Origin: Macrosoma leucophasiata
Lineage: Eukaryota > Arthropoda > Insecta > Lepidoptera > Hedylidae
DNA length: 64,000 nt
Direction of reading: 5' to 3'
Assembly (NCBI GenBank): GCA_036365455.1
Contig: JAWQUS010000025.1
Coordinates: 21,612,001 to 21,676,000, forward strand
In this document: piece by piece, positions 41,644 through 53,800 of the stretch
Layout of the letters: every line of letters starts with the position of its first letter
Numbering within the stretch: the stretch's first letter is position 1
Position numbers and translations under genes: made by a program
Notes under the pieces: model-generated
The model's input: the letters and a program-made list of their open reading frames with translations, nothing else
Database searches by the model: none
What the model was told of the DNA's origin: nothing

Positions 41644-43239
41644 TAAGATATAAATGCAGCGTTTCTCAAACTTTCATGGCGGTGGAAACCTTTTGAAAAA
41701 GCGTCATTTTTGACGGATCCCCAAAATAAAAGAAAAAGTTACCTACATTCTTTAATTATTATTATTATAATGTAAGAGTAGTTGTACTTTAATCAATATA
41801 AAACTCTTACGTTACAGAGTGACTAACAGAAAACGCAGTTTTGTAACATTTGTCGCTAGTAGTATAAAAAAGAAAAAAAAAAAAAAAAGAAGAAAAAAGA
41901 AATCTAATGGCTGTGTCTAAATCTAATGCGTGAAACTGTTTCTAATTTTTCATCAATTGGTGGACATTAGGTTTGGTCGAAGAGAGTTGAAGTCTTATTT
42001 CGGGTTCGTAATCAAATGCATACAAAATTCTTTTTTTGTGGTTCACAAGTAACATCGTTCAAGCTTCGTTCACCCACGGACCACCCGTCGACAACGAGTG
42101 GACGCCGTGAAACAAGGCGGCGCTAGTCAGGTGCCGTGTGGCTGTAGTGAGCTATGACCCTAATCCCTTACAATATACTTGAAAAAAATAATATACTCGT
42201 TTTCGTAGGTTTTCGCGAGCTTCATACATTGTAGAAATTAAACTTGCGGATTTTCTCACGTAAACAACACTCCCAAACTTCTTCATACACCCTGTTGTAT
42301 ACGCGAGAAAATCCGCAAGTTTAATTTCTACAATAATACAATAATAAACTCGTAATGAGTGTGAAAGTAACTCTGTCTGTCTGTCTGTTATGATTTTACG
42401 ACCAGACGAAAGTTTGAACCCTAAGAAGGAATATGGGCTACTTTTTGTGCCAAAACCAAGTACTACAAATACTACGAATCGCTTTCAAATTTTTTCATTT
42501 CATTGTCATTATATTTTCCAACCGTGCCAAAAGAAATACAACTTCAATAGAAAATGGCGTACTCCAAAATGCACTGAAGTCTGTATCTGTATTAAAATTT
42601 TAATGGACCCAGTGCTTTCCCGACGAAATAATTTCCATTTGGTTAAACGGCGTCTATGAGCTACCTAAAATATTCCACGAATGCAGCTTTTGGACCATTA
42701 CGAGTGGAATAGATTCTATCAAATTGACTTACGTCGACTGTAACAACCTTTATAATAACCAGCTAGCCTAGCTCTCTTGTTCTGAGATAGCACTCGTTCC
42801 GACGCAATGAAATTGATATAGAGATAGAGACCATTCACACTAGACAAGCTAACGTTCTGGTTCATGTGTACGACTATGTACAAAAATTTGCCAAGTACTA
42901 GTTAAAATTACGTGCACTGTTTCGGTACAATTGCGAGATTGCCTGTATAGTGTATAAATGCCATAAATTTCTTAAACTTTACTATTTTTCTCATTTTTTT
43001 TTTAATTTTAGGTATCTACAGTTGTTTTGAATGTAAAGGAGGAATAGCCAGTTATCGGCGAGCGTCGCTAGGTACGAGGCGATGCACTAGGTATGCCCCG
43101 AACAGACCATTTACACGTTCGTCTCGCAGCTTGCCTCGCGACTTGCGCGATGACCGATTAAATAAAGCATCGCAAAGCTCAGCATAGCTCAAGGTCATGA
43201 ATTCGAGCCTAGAATAAAAAATAAAAATAAAAAAAAATA

Positions 43240-43431
43240 TCTCATATATAAAATTCTCGTGTCACAATGTTTGTCTTCGTACTCCTCCGAAACGGCTTTA
43301 CCGATTTTAACCAAATTTTGCATGCATATTCAGTAGGTCTGAGAATCGGCTAACATCTATTTTTCATAACATTTTTGGACATTTTTTTTTTTAATTTTCT
43401 AGGGCGATACGAAGTTTGCCGGGACAGCTAG
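43240..43431 (+). mobile_element. Helitron-like element (second duplicate)
   Basis: Same as 41,452-41,643, copied by the 1.79-kb duplication rather than by transposition. Confidence 0.7.
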
Positions 43432-43441
43432 TAAGATATAA

Positions 43442-43880
43442 ATGCAGCGTTTCTCAAACTTTCATGGCGGTGGAAACCTTTTGAAAAAGCGTCATTTTTG
43501 ACGGATCCCCAAAATAAAAGAAAAAGTTACCTACATTCTTTAATTATTATTATTATAATGTAAGAGTAGTTGTACTTTAATCAATATAAAACTCTTACGT
43601 TACAGAGTGACTAACAGAAAACGCAGTTTTGTAACATTTGTCGCTAGTAGTATAAAAGAAGAAAAAAGAAATCTAATGGCTGTTTCTAAATCTAATGCGT
43701 GAAACTGTTTCTTATTTTTCATCAATTGGTGGATATTAGGTTTGGTCGAAGAGAGTTGAAGTCTTATTTCGGGTTCGTAATCGAATGTATACAAAATTCT
43801 TTTTTTTTAAAGCTTTATTTACGGGCTTTGCCTTTGCGAGCCCAGGGCTTCGCGGAGCACACTTTGAAAAACGCTGCACT
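43442..43880 (-). mobile_element. hAT remnant with transposase C-terminus
   Basis: TIRs TGCAGCGTTTCTCAAAC and, inverted at the right end, TGCAGCGTTTTTCAAAG. The minus strand (43,794-43,680) reads EIRLQLSSTKPNIHQLMKNK, like the end of hAT transposases. The left part of this element also exists at 41,650-42,037 in the first duplication copy. Confidence 0.6.
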
Positions 43881-45283
43881 AGTGTAAAGGTTCCTTTACA
43901 CAGCACATCGAATGTTTCAGGCATTTCTAATTGCACTCCGCACTGACGATTCACTGCAGTTTTATTTGATTTATGGTAACAGTGCAGTACTTAAGTAAAG
44001 TGTGCTGGGTGCTTTATAGGTTTTTAGCTTCTGTTAAGTCAGAGTCGTTGAATTTTTTTTAAAATTGTAGGTTACTTCTTATGTAAGGTTTTACGACTTT
44101 GCGGGGTGCTTTACATTTATAATTGCTGGTGTTATTTTAAATTAAGGATAAGTACCGGTTTCACATGGATGTGTACCAACCGATGACTTGAGCAAATTTC
44201 ATAGCCCCTAATCGCATATGTCTTGTTTCCTCCCAACGCCCTAAGCTGAGAATTGGACCATGCGGCAATTGTGTGAATTTACTTGCTGAGAACTCTACTG
44301 CCGTCTCGAGATCAAATACCAATATGAGTCCTATAAAAAAACATGATTGTACACTAACTTTTTGTATGAGAACTCTTACCCGTAAGAACAAACAATACTA
44401 TGAGGTCTCATAGGGGTGGCAAACGCATAGGGTCAATTAACCTATTCCGTGTCCCATTGCAAACACAAAAAAAATCTTAAGCAGTCCAAATGCTCACATG
44501 TGTTTCATGGGACAGGGTAACTGCTATGAACAGCTATGAACAATAATCTCGGTAAGAAAATATCATTTAACATCTATCAAACACGAGAGTGAACTATGCA
44601 ACATTATACGGACCAATCACAGAGCAGAATTCAACTCTGACTGCATAGTAAGTTCAAGTGTTGATTATGAATTAGATGGCCTGATATGAGCGCATAGCAA
44701 AAGATCATTCTTTGCATAGCGTTTCTTTGTTACTTAATAAATATTGCACATCAAGCCTACGAGAGAGACAATCGGCTAGTTTCGACTTCATAGGGTTACT
44801 TCTGCTGCACACTGCCTACGTAAGCACTAATAGTCCGTTATTGGTCAAAACTTGATCTAAATGTTCTACAAACTTCACATAGGTAAGGTGCAAAAGAGAT
44901 GACGCTCTAGAGACCCGAAATAGGACAAAATCTCGTTTGAAATGTCAATGTGCAAAAATTCTTGTTGGACACTGTATATGGCATTAATCATTGACTCTTT
45001 TAACGAACGAAACCTTAAAAGGAAAGTAATGATTTAACTACTACCTGTTCCATTCCATCGAATACAAAAGGAGTATCAATCAAGCATCATTAACATAAGC
45101 CTCAGATCATGAGTTATACCGTCAACTTCCTATTTACAGTAATCAATCACCCGACGTGTCGAGCGATAAACTTCGTCAAACAATCCGAAAATGTTTCTGT
45201 GAATTATTTGCGTAATATTGCACAACCTCAATTGAAACGGAATCGGTTTAATTTGTTATTTATTTACGAGATATGGTTGTGAA
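43881..45283. other. No gene; one short repeat shared with 57.4 kb
   Basis: GAGAGACAATCGGCTAGTTT at about 44,763 is matched, inverted, by AAACTAGCCGATTGTCTCTT near 57,450, with ATAAATATTGCACATCAAGC beside it. Otherwise nothing recognised. Confidence 0.45.
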
Positions 45284-45474
45284 GCGCGCATGGCCCTGAG
45301 GCTGGTGTAGATTGTAAGCGATCTACTTGGTTAAGCGAATACGGGCGCGATCGGGTGTGTGATGGGTGACCGCTAGTAACAAATTAAAATGCACGTTTCC
45401 GAGCTTCGGAGGGCACGTTAAGCCGTCGAACCTGGTTGCTATCGATAAATAGCACTCTACTATACTATACTATA
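45284..45474 (+). mobile_element. SINE-5S, 3'-truncated
   Basis: Head and first body part (GAAGCGCGCATGGCCCTGAG to ATCGATAAATAGCA), then ACTATACTATACTATAC and the (TTA)n retroposon. The 3' half is missing. Confidence 0.75.
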
Positions 45475-46127
45475 CGAATTTTGATCTACTTTGTAATGGG
45501 TTATATTCGGCGGGACCTCTCTCTGACTGCATCAATAGTTAATACAGACACAGACAGACCCCGCAGAATATAATGGGACTATTGTAATGAAAAGTGATTT
45601 GCCAAACTTTGGCCTATGTGGGTGAACTGGGGGGACTAGCTGGCTGGGCCTATGGAGTGAGATCCGGCACCTGCCTATATTCAACATCTCACATTATCGA
45701 ATCCTGCTTTAGGCAGGTGGTGACTCGCCTCTCCTTGGTGGGCCCCCCAAACAGCCAACCCGATGGTCGACAGGGGGCAACACTGTTGAGAGAGGCTGGG
45801 GGTGTCGAGAGGTGTCGCCCCGGTTTCACCATCACGAGCGAGTAATCTCGAGCTCGGAGCGGGCTTCCCCGCTCTTTCAGAAATTTAGACAACAGCCTAT
45901 TATCTAAATTTCTGCAAATGCCATACCTCTAGCGCCCCACTCTGACCGGCCAATGAAGGCAAGTCAGAGGTGAGAGACCTGATGCTCTGTCCGGCCGTAC
46001 CTCTGTGTGGCGGACGAGGCGGAGCCCAGTTCTCTCGGAGGAACTCGAGATGATGGTAGGGGGTGGTGTCGCTACTCACCAACAGCTCGCCACAAGCTGC
46101 TCTGCCCCCTTATTATTATTATTATAT
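45474..46127 (+). mobile_element. Unclassified retroposon with (TTA)n tail, 5'-truncated copy
   Basis: Second copy of the family at 34,783, starting within it at GAATTTTGATCTACTTTG and ending CTGCTCTGCCCCC then a TTATTATTATTATA tail. Shared 3' end with a different 5' start implies target-primed reverse transcription. It abuts the truncated SINE-5S at 45,284. Confidence 0.65.
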
Positions 46128-46147
46128 GGCTCCACGATCAATACGTT

Positions 46148-46205
46148 CATCATCATAATCACTCCAGCCGAAAGACGGCCACTGTTGGGCAAAGCCTTCC
46201 CCGAC
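46148..46205 (-). repeat. RTE 3' end fragment
   Basis: CATCATCATAATCACTCCAG followed by CCGAAAGACGGCCACTGTTG: the antisense of an RTE 3' terminus (compare 17,659-17,700). Only about 60 bp recognisable. Confidence 0.6.
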
Positions 46206-46603
46206 GAACTTCGTATCGCCTTAGAGGTATAAAAAAATTAAATGACCAAAACATCAAAAAAATATTGGTGTCATTGGCGGATGTGTAGGTAGCGTTGGTA
46301 GCGTTGGTGACGTTGGTGGCTTTTTTAATATCGTGAACAGAGAAAGTATTCATGTAAACCACCAAAAGTTATATCCAAAAAGTGCTGCCCAAAGTCACTA
46401 TTCCACGCGAACGAAGTCGCGGGCACAGCTACATACTTTAATAAGATCCAATAAATTGAAACAAGATCACTAAAAACTAACTTTAATACAATTTTAAAAC
46501 AACGCGCTTGCCGGCATTGAATTCCCGTATGTTTTAACAAAGCGAGCTTCTGTTAAAAATACAAAAACTAAGCATTGTCCAACCGGGACAACTGGTAGAG
46601 AAT

Positions 46604-46888
46604 ATGCGAAAGTTTTTCTTTAAAAAAAAACGACATTCACGGTTGAATTCTAGCTCTACAGTGGCTGCTATTAGCGTCACTTGGCGATGGTTTTGGGTGC
46701 ATTTAAAATTATTTTTCGGCAGCTATTTGAGGTTTGTATATGTTTTATTTGCCGCAGTTAAATGTACTTTGTGTTGGCGTGAATTTTTAGTGTTGAATTT
46801 AGTTACCTATGCGGTTGTCGTTTTGTTTGATACACTGAAATATTTGGCAAATGTGTGTAAATTAAAAACAGCGGCCTTACCTAAATAA
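46604..46888 (+). CDS. Small ORF of unknown status
   Basis: 94 codons from ATG to TAA. Basic N-terminus (MRKFFFKKKRHSR), then two hydrophobic stretches (FVYVLFAAV and VTYAVVVLF). AATAAA overlaps the region right after the stop. No match recalled; no intron signals or neighbours to support it. May be chance. Confidence 0.2.
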   Translation: MRKFFFKKKRHSRLNSSSTVAAISVTWRWFWVHLKLFFGSYLRFVYVLFAAVKCTLCWREFLVLNLVTYAVVVLFDTLKYLANVCKLKTAALPK

Positions 46889-46895
46889 AATACCT

Positions 46896-47156
46896 TTAGG
46901 GTCATAGCTCACTACGGCCACCCGCCACCCGACCAGCGTCCGACCGCCTCGAGCGGCCTGCACTAATTACATCAACTCCGTGACTCCGCTCCGTATCGAC
47001 TCAACCGCAAGCGGTCAACGCCGGCGCGCGGTCCACCCGCGGACGGCGAGTGGACCACTCGGTGACCACTAGCTTGTCTTGCGTTGACTTTACATTGCCA
47101 ACTCGCTGTTACAACGCGCCTAAGTGGACCGCGCGTGGTCCACTAAGGAAGTTATT
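46896..47156. mobile_element. Harbinger-like MITE, one end missing
   Basis: Starts after TTA with GGGTCATAGCTCACTACGGC and runs to AAGTGGACCGCGCGTGGTCC; the opposite TIR is absent and a Helitron-like segment follows. Confidence 0.7.
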
Positions 47157-47387
47157 TTAGAAAGTTTCTTTGTTTGACTGTTTGTCAATCACGTCAATCA
47201 CGCCGAAACTACTGAACGGATTTTGATGAAATTTGTTATACGGATAGGGTGATAGCTGACTTCGATTATAGGATACATTTTATCCCGAAAAAATGTTCTT
47301 GTGGGATGCCATGGGATGATTTGATGAGTATCCACAGGTTACGCGAAAAGCGACCTACACGCGGGCGGAGTCGCGGGCAACAGCTAG
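47157..47387 (+). mobile_element. Helitron-like element, 5' end lost
   Basis: Ends ACGCGGGCGGAGTCGCGGG, CAACAGCTAG|T; left side abuts the truncated Harbinger MITE. Confidence 0.6.
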
Positions 47388-47403
47388 TAGGTACACAATA
47401 TTT

Positions 47404-47768
47404 TTATGTAACTTCAAGTCTAAATCTCCGGGGTTGGCAGAGTTAAATGCATGCCAATGCACGCATTTGCATGCTCAACTCTCATGTTACAATTGATTTT
47501 ACGTAACTTCACGCCTGAAATCACGAAAGGGTAGGCAGAGGTAAATGCATACATTCAAACATCCACGATTCGCCGGTTACGTTTTGCCCCATGTAACAGG
47601 TGGCGAGCCTGTTGATATCTCCGGGCACACTAGCCGACTTCGAGGAAGGTCCTAGAAAATTTCAAGAAAATGGAAAAATTCCAATAGAACCAGAGACAAA
47701 GGACTTTACACCATTATCTGTGATAACCCCCTACCTGGGCATCGAACCCAGGACCTCAGCGTAGTAGA
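47404..47768 (-). mobile_element. SINE-B, 5'-truncated, plus extra tail
   Basis: A 3' tail fragment (47,404-47,475, ATGTAACTTCAAGTCTAAAT) followed by a second, longer copy (47,501-47,768) that lacks the A-box part of the head. Confidence 0.7.
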
Positions 47769-48077
47769 AGTACGATCCTTGAAGGATTAAAACTACGAAC
47801 CGAACAAAGAATCGCGATATTTATAGTCCGTAGATTTTATAAAACTGTTTTATCTGCGAAACCGTTCACACGGAACTTCAAACCTTAGAGGATTGAAGTT
47901 GCTTCAGAAAACACATTGTTGTATTTTTTGCTATCGGGATACGATGTCTTTGTGAAGAACACCTGCTTTATTGAGCCGATAAACGAGTTTTCATACTGTT
48001 ATCTGTTTTTATTGTAGTCATTTAAACGTTATTGTTATACTAGTTCCCCACTAGGCAACTGAGGAGGTTGTGTTAAA

Positions 48078-48186
48078 GTCTCAATAGCCTAGTGGTAGCA
48101 GGCCAATGCACTACGCTGGTGTCCTGGGTTTGATTCGGGGGATATTAAAAATAACGGTGTAAAATCCTTTTATCTCTAGTCCCATT
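48078..48186 (+). mobile_element. SINE-B head only
   Basis: TCAATAGCCTAGTGGTAGCA to TTTATCTCTAGTCCCATTTA; cut off by the LINE 3' fragment that follows. Confidence 0.7.
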
Positions 48187-48189
48187 TAT

Positions 48190-48301
48190 TTTTATTTATT
48201 TAATTGAACCATTTATTTCAGGCAACCAGGGCCCATAACATACAATACACAGATAACAATAAAAAAATACATAATACAATATTTTGATTAACTACTTAAG
48301 G
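48190..48301 (-). mobile_element. LINE 3' untranslated fragment
   Basis: Antisense tail TTTATTTTTATTTATTTAAT, then GAACCATTTATTTCAGGCAA, joined to the 3'-truncated SINE-B on its left and the RTE fragment on its right. Confidence 0.45.
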
Positions 48302-48520
48302 AACACCTTCACCACCAATTGGTCTACCACGTTGAAGGCCTGCTTACGCTTCGTTTTATTGTACGCGATCGCCATTCGAGAACTCTTCTACCCCACCAAC
48401 CGTTAAAGACGTATCGTAGCTTCCCGAACGCTGTCCAATAAAGTTGGAATCGGCGATTGACCTCTTTTTCAAAATTGGACCTGACTGCACCGTTTGTCCC
48501 AGGCATACATAGTCAACAAC
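48302..48520 (-). pseudogene. Degenerate RTE LINE fragment
   Basis: Minus-strand reading contains RSNFEKEVNRRFQLYWTAFGK and GRRVLEWRSRTIKRSVSRP, both recognisable as the RTE C-terminal region seen intact at 17.7 kb (SNFEKEVIRRIQLGW and GRKVLEWRPRIGKRSVGRP). An internal stretch between them is deleted. Related decayed sequence may continue to about 48,610. Confidence 0.7.
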
Positions 48521-48797
48521 TCTTACGCTAGCACCTGTCCTAATCTAAAACCCCAGAAGCTTCCAACTCGAACTTCGAAATCGCTTTGAATGCCTGAGTG
48601 ATTGTGTAAATTTGGATTATTGATATCGTTCTAAGGTCAGCAGGTGCTTCTTTATTGTACAGGCGGCTCAACAGACAGATCTCCAAGTCACTCGCGGTCT
48701 TCGGCAGTTTAATATGGACAGTCCATAGAGCGGCTCAAGGGCTCTAAAGTATCGCTTCAACCCGAACCATTACAAAGGGATACTCTTATGTGGTTTT

Positions 48798-49019
48798 ATG
48801 TATGTATCTTCACGCCAGGTCCCTAACGGGGTAGGCAGAGAGTGTAGAGCGCCAGACATCCCGGTTCTGACAAACCTCTCGTGCCTCGTCTACCTTCATC
48901 ATTCTCTTCATACATGCACGCCGATTCCTAAGACTTTTGACCCCACCATCAGACAGAACTCGACCTATTTGGTCATGGTAGGTCAGCCTTGGTCTTCCTG
49001 GGCTTCTTCTTTGGCCTTC
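48798..49019 (-). mobile_element. Short 5'-truncated copy of RTE-like LINE
   Basis: 222 bp nearly identical to the 3' end at 27,097-27,300. Flanked by a perfect 13-bp target duplication CTTATGTGGTTTT (48,785-48,797 and 49,020-49,032). Confidence 0.9.
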
Positions 49020-49032
49020 CTTATGTGGTTTT

Positions 49033-49830
49033 GCTAATAATATTCTGGGAATTTTACTTTTGTTACAACAATTTGTAACAATGTCACTCGGAAAAAATCT
49101 GTCCTGATTGACGTAGGTCGCTGGCTTTATTTTGATCCGATACTAAATGAATAGGCAGGGAAAAAGTCTATGACGTATTTGGGTCACATAAATATATATT
49201 TATGGCTTTGAAAGGGGTTTATCAAGTGGCACTTTTTGGAGTTATGCTTCTTTTGGCGCGATTGGAAAAAAAAGATGATAGTGATTTTTTTTGATGCGCG
49301 CGCACACCGCTATATCAAAGCGACAGTCTGAAATTAGTCGCTAAATAAATAAAAGCAACAGTCTGAAGTTATTTGCTAAACTTTTTTGTATTTCAGGTTT
49401 TATGTTTTTTTTTTATTTCTGGTATATGACCATGAGTTTGCATTGATGAAACATTCACATAAAAACGTGTTAAAATGATAGGTTGGACAGCAGTGCGAAC
49501 GCTAGCATCAATAAGACATTCATCGCAATACATGAAACATCATCATGCTTAATGTTTTTAGTGCAAACTAGGGGTAAGATTGATACGCTAAAGAAGTATT
49601 ACTTCTGACGTGCGTACATATACATAAGAATACAATGACATACTGTTTTTATATTTAATCAAATAGCTAAAAGTATTTCATATTGGTGGTTATTCCTTTT
49701 TGGATTGGACGTATTAACCAACTAACCAATAATCATCAATCTTCAATCATTTCAACCGATCAACATCCACACGTAGATAAGAACCTTTCCCAACGACTAA
49801 CAGCACTGTAGGCATTCCACAGTGGCGTCA
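49033..49830. other. No feature recognised
   Basis: A short direct repeat CAACAGTCTGAAGTTA / CGACAGTCTGAAATTA near 49,320-49,376; otherwise non-coding. Confidence 0.5.
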
Positions 49831-50114
49831 TTTTTTTAAATATTATTTAAGTGGCAAACATGCATGCAGCTCACATTGATGTTAAGTGATGACTGCAGCC
49901 TATAGACACCCGCAAAAAGACCAAGGTCAAAATGCAGATGCGTTACCACTCCTGAGGCCTAAGGTGTTATGCCTCTGTGCCGGAAATTACAGGGCCGTAC
50001 ATTACCACCTGACCGGCACACGGTAGTGCTGAATACTAATATTTAGCGGCAAGTTATTAGGTAATGCGGTGGTGCCTACGTCCGCGAGCACCGTCACTGG
50101 AGCTCTACCATTAG
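49831..50114 (-). mobile_element. SINE-A
   Basis: Complete antisense copy with T7 end and head CACTGGAGCTCTACCATTAG. Confidence 0.85.
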
Positions 50115-50327
50115 TCAAAAAAAGCTCCATTTGGGGAGAAAGTGCTATAATTGTGTGGTTTGGCAATCTTAGTGATGGTAGTTTTATCATAGAACACTAC
50201 TGCCTATCCAACGTTATTGCACTACCGCCTTTCCTCATACCAAGATTTTGGCATATTCGCCCCTAATGACGTACCTACAACACGATTTTGAGCAAAGTTG
50301 GGAGGCGTCTTGTCCAGCAGTTGACGT

Positions 50328-50509
50328 GTTTAGTCTGTTTGACAGACAGAAAGACAAAACATGTAAAAAATGTTGTTTTGGTACCTATATGTACTGTGTA
50401 TACATTTAGTAAAAATACCGCTTTTTACTAAATGTATACACAGTACATATAGGTACCAAAACAACATTTTTTACATGTTTTGTCTTTCTGTCTGTCAGAC
50501 AGACTAAAC
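50328..50509. repeat. Giant hairpin: 88-bp arms, 6-nt loop
   Basis: 50,328-50,415 and 50,422-50,509 are reverse complements with one mismatch (TCTGTTTGAC against TCTGTCTGAC); loop TACCGC. Lies about 110 bp past the poly(A) signal of the JHBP-like gene. Confidence 0.93.
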
Positions 50510-50576
50510 AACAGACACCCCAATTTTAATTATTTGTATACATGATCGTTGACGTAATGGACACACAATTATATAC

Positions 50577-50619
50577 AACTGTAAATAATAATAATAATAA
50601 TATAATAATAATAATAATC
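50577..50619. repeat. (AAT)n microsatellite
   Basis: About fourteen AAT/ATT triplets with one interruption, immediately beyond the poly(A) signal of the JHBP-like gene. Confidence 0.9.
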
Positions 50620-50625
50620 TTTATT
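50620..50625 (-). terminator. Poly(A) signal of the JHBP-like gene
   Basis: AATAAA on the minus strand, 105-110 nt past the stop codon, followed by a GATTATTATT run. It is the nearest canonical signal downstream of the last exon. Confidence 0.6.
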
Positions 50626-50729
50626 TCGTAAAAAATACTGTAAAAAATATGTAATAAATATATTGTAATATATTTTACCATTAATAAATTAAACAGTTTT
50701 CTATAATAGTCCGTAGGTTTGTATAATCA

Positions 50730-50822
50730 CTAGACTCCAAGGATTCCAGTCAGGTCCAAGTCAGCTAAAATCTCGTTAGCGACTTGTAATACAATATTAC
50801 TGATGAGATCCGTTAATTCGAC
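50730..50822 (-). CDS. Exon 7, terminal exon with stop
   Basis: Acceptor ATTTTCAG at 50824-50823, then 30 codons and TAG at 50732-50730. It encodes the C-terminal helix [19 protein letters not shown] followed by [10 protein letters not shown]. An AATAAA lies about 105 bp past the stop, so the 3' untranslated region is short. Confidence 0.85.
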   Translation of the reverse strand, partial: VELTDLISNIVLQVANEILADLDLTGILGV

Positions 50823-53800
50823 CTGAAAATAAAAAATTAACAATTTCACGTGAACTTGTTTTTTGCAAATATAAATGTATATTCATATTTGGTTTTAAAG
50901 CTTTAAGTAATTCTAGGTTTTGACATAAAAAATATTAAAAAGCTATACGTATTCAAAATATACTAAGAAATACATTATTTGCAAAAAAATCTGAATAAAA
51001 AATTATCCATATCTTGTGCTAATTTTTTTTTTTGCAAATACTGTCAGATTTTTTTTTATTTGATAAACAAGTTTTAACATTTTTGCAAGAAAAATATGCA
51101 CTGTGAAATAACAGTGTTTAATTTCCCGCAGTAACGATTTGCTTTCAGTAATGTTACGAAACATAAGAGTTAAAATAAAAAATAAAAAAATCTTTTTTGT
51201 TTGCAAAATGAACAAACAACAAAACTCTTTAAAATCCTCATCATTTCGAAAGCTACAATGATAGTGATTCCCTAATCGTAACGTACCACTATGTACTATT
51301 TGAACTAGTCTATGTATACGACTGTGCGCTGCCGGCAAAGTGAAAAAACAGTGGATAATCACAAATTCTTAGAGCAAAATAAGCTCTCTTGCCTTGTGAT
51401 ACGGCATAACAAATAAACATTGAACATCGACTGTACTCCCATGATCAAATCATGCTGCGGGAGAGCAGCCACTAGCATTTCACCATGTATATCTACGCGT
51501 TAGGTTATAAAAGCGTTAGAGTTCTAGAATCGGATCTCGCGGGCATAGACACCACCGCATTACCTAATCTGCCTGCTGCCAAGTAGTATATTCTTCAGCG
51601 TTATCGTATTTTGGTTGGATGGTAATGTATGACGCCGAAATTACTGTCAGAGCAGCAAAAAAACTTAGACCTGCGATCTGCGATCTTTTTATAGATGTTT
51701 TAGATAGAGACCGATTTGCAGCCGAAACCGAAACCGAAACCGAACCTTCGGTCCTGGTATCAGTTTCAGTACACATAAATATGGCTGACTTAGAACAGCT
51801 GCCTACCTTAAACAGTCAATTAAGTTTAATGAATCAGAAATAAAAACGATAAAATTATGAAAAACCACCTTACTTGTCACATCATGACAACAAGTGTGCG
51901 CGTGTTTTGCCGGCAGCTCGTGCGAGCGAGGCGCGTATCCGCGAATCTTTCCGAGGTTAGCCGAGCGACGAACGAACATAAAGTTTCGGCTTCGGCAAAG
52001 GGTTCGCCGTTTTTAGCCGACACCGAAACAATGGCCAAAACCAGATTTTTTGTCCGAAACTGGCCGAAACCAAAACCGAACTTTCGGGCGGTCTCTAGTC
52101 TTAGACAGCAGTATTCAATTCACCATCAAATCAATAGTTACTTGTTGAATGAGAAAAAAATAATCCGGAATGGTTTCCTTACCTCGAAAAATTCCAACAT
52201 TTCAGGAATAAGGTTTTCCAGGAAGGCTGATACGAAGTCACTGCTTGCTTGATTGTCGAACATCCCAGTTAGCTGTGTCTGTTAACATTTTTTATATTAG
52301 AAAAGTACAACTAAAAACCGGTCAAGTGCGCGTCTGGCCACGCGCAAATTCCGTAGTTTTTAGGATTGATTAAAGCAATGAAAAAATATTTTCTATGGAG
52401 TTGTTCAAAATTTTCGAGTAAAATACATTTGGTCGACTATTACTCGCAAAATTGTAAAGCCAACTTACTCGTATGTGTGATAGTTTTCCTTTTAATTTCG
52501 TTATATGTAGCAACTATTTCCGTAACGTTTGAATTTCTAACAACAACCGTTTAGTTGGTAGAGGGGGGGACACTTGACTCTAACGAAAATTGGCGAATAG
52601 ATAACTAAATCGAAAAATGATTTTAGCACACCCCTAACATTTTTAAAAAACCTATTGAACGATATCTTATACTATATAGAAAACGAAAAATAAAAAAAAG
52701 TCTAAAAGCCTAAATTATTTTATTTTCATGATTTTATTCTACCACTTTATCGGCGAAATTAAGGTGTATACTTGTGCTAAATTTCAAGTCGCTAGTACTA
52801 ATAGTTTATGCGCTAAACCGAGGGCGGACAGACAAACAGACAGACAGACGGACATGGCGAAACTACAAGGGTTCCTTGTTTACTACGGAACCTTAAAAAC
52901 CAGGGTAGTAATACACCGCTGTGCTCTTAATTCAGAATTCTAAAGTCAAAAGTATCAGACATCTCATAGCCGATTGACGTCCACTACTGGACGAAGCCTT
53001 CCCTAAAGACGCTTACAACAGTGTTGTGCGTCATTAGGGGAGAATACGCCATAATCGCCACTCTTGGCAGGCGGATTGACGGTAGTTTTATCGGGACGCT
53101 GCTGCCCATCCGGCTTTGTTATGTTTATACAACATGTAACGGGAATAATGCACACTCTCTGACACCCCGATTAGGAAATCGAGTTTTAATCATAATACAT
53201 GAACTGAAATCACATGTTTATGTATTTAATATTTTTTATTGAAGAAATAAGTTGTCCTCAATTTGTACGAACAGTATGCACACCCTATGCATACCTATCT
53301 ACCTCTACCTACGGCCGCACGTAAAAACGAACCTACTCACACACGCACACTGTTGTAATGTGGTGTAGCGTACCTTGCGTACCCTTATTTAATACTCGCT
53401 AGTAATAAGATTAGTATCCACTATTTAATTTCGTAACTGCCTCGGTAGCCTAGTGGTAGCAGGCCACTACTACTACGCTGAGATCCTGGGTTCGATTCCC
53501 GGGTAGGGAGTTATCAGAGATAATGGTGAAAAAGCCTTTATCTCTGGTTCTATTGGGATTTTTCCATTTTCTGGAAATTTCCCAGTACCTCAAAGTTTGG
53601 TAATGTGCCCGGAGATGTCAACAGGCTCGCCACCTGTTACATGGGCCAAAACGTAACCGGCAAATCGTGGGTGTTTGCATGTATGCTTGAATGCATGCAT
53701 TTACCTCTGCCTACCCCTTCGGGGATTACAGGCGTGAAGTTACGTTTTATTTAATTTCGTAAATTATTATTTATACTACAGAGTACGTCTCAACGAGTTC

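Larger units (their letters stand above)
40250..43808. repeat. 1.79-kb tandem direct duplication
   Basis: 40,250-42,037 and 42,038-43,808 are direct repeats offset by 1788 bp with only about ten substitutions and a 16-bp A-run length difference. Left breakpoint lies in the Harbinger MITE, right breakpoint at a T-run in the hAT remnant. The unit includes a 30-bp inverted repeat, a Helitron-like element and non-coding sequence; an 89-codon frame at 40,602 is probably chance. Confidence 0.95.

Noticed and set aside
40602..42659. Identical 89-codon frames at 40,602 and 42,390
   Set aside because: Identity is due to the 1.79-kb DNA duplication; no start context, domain or conservation supports coding.
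51857..52252. 131-codon plus-strand frame
   Set aside because: Crosses a hAT MITE and is antisense to exon 6 of the JHBP-like gene.
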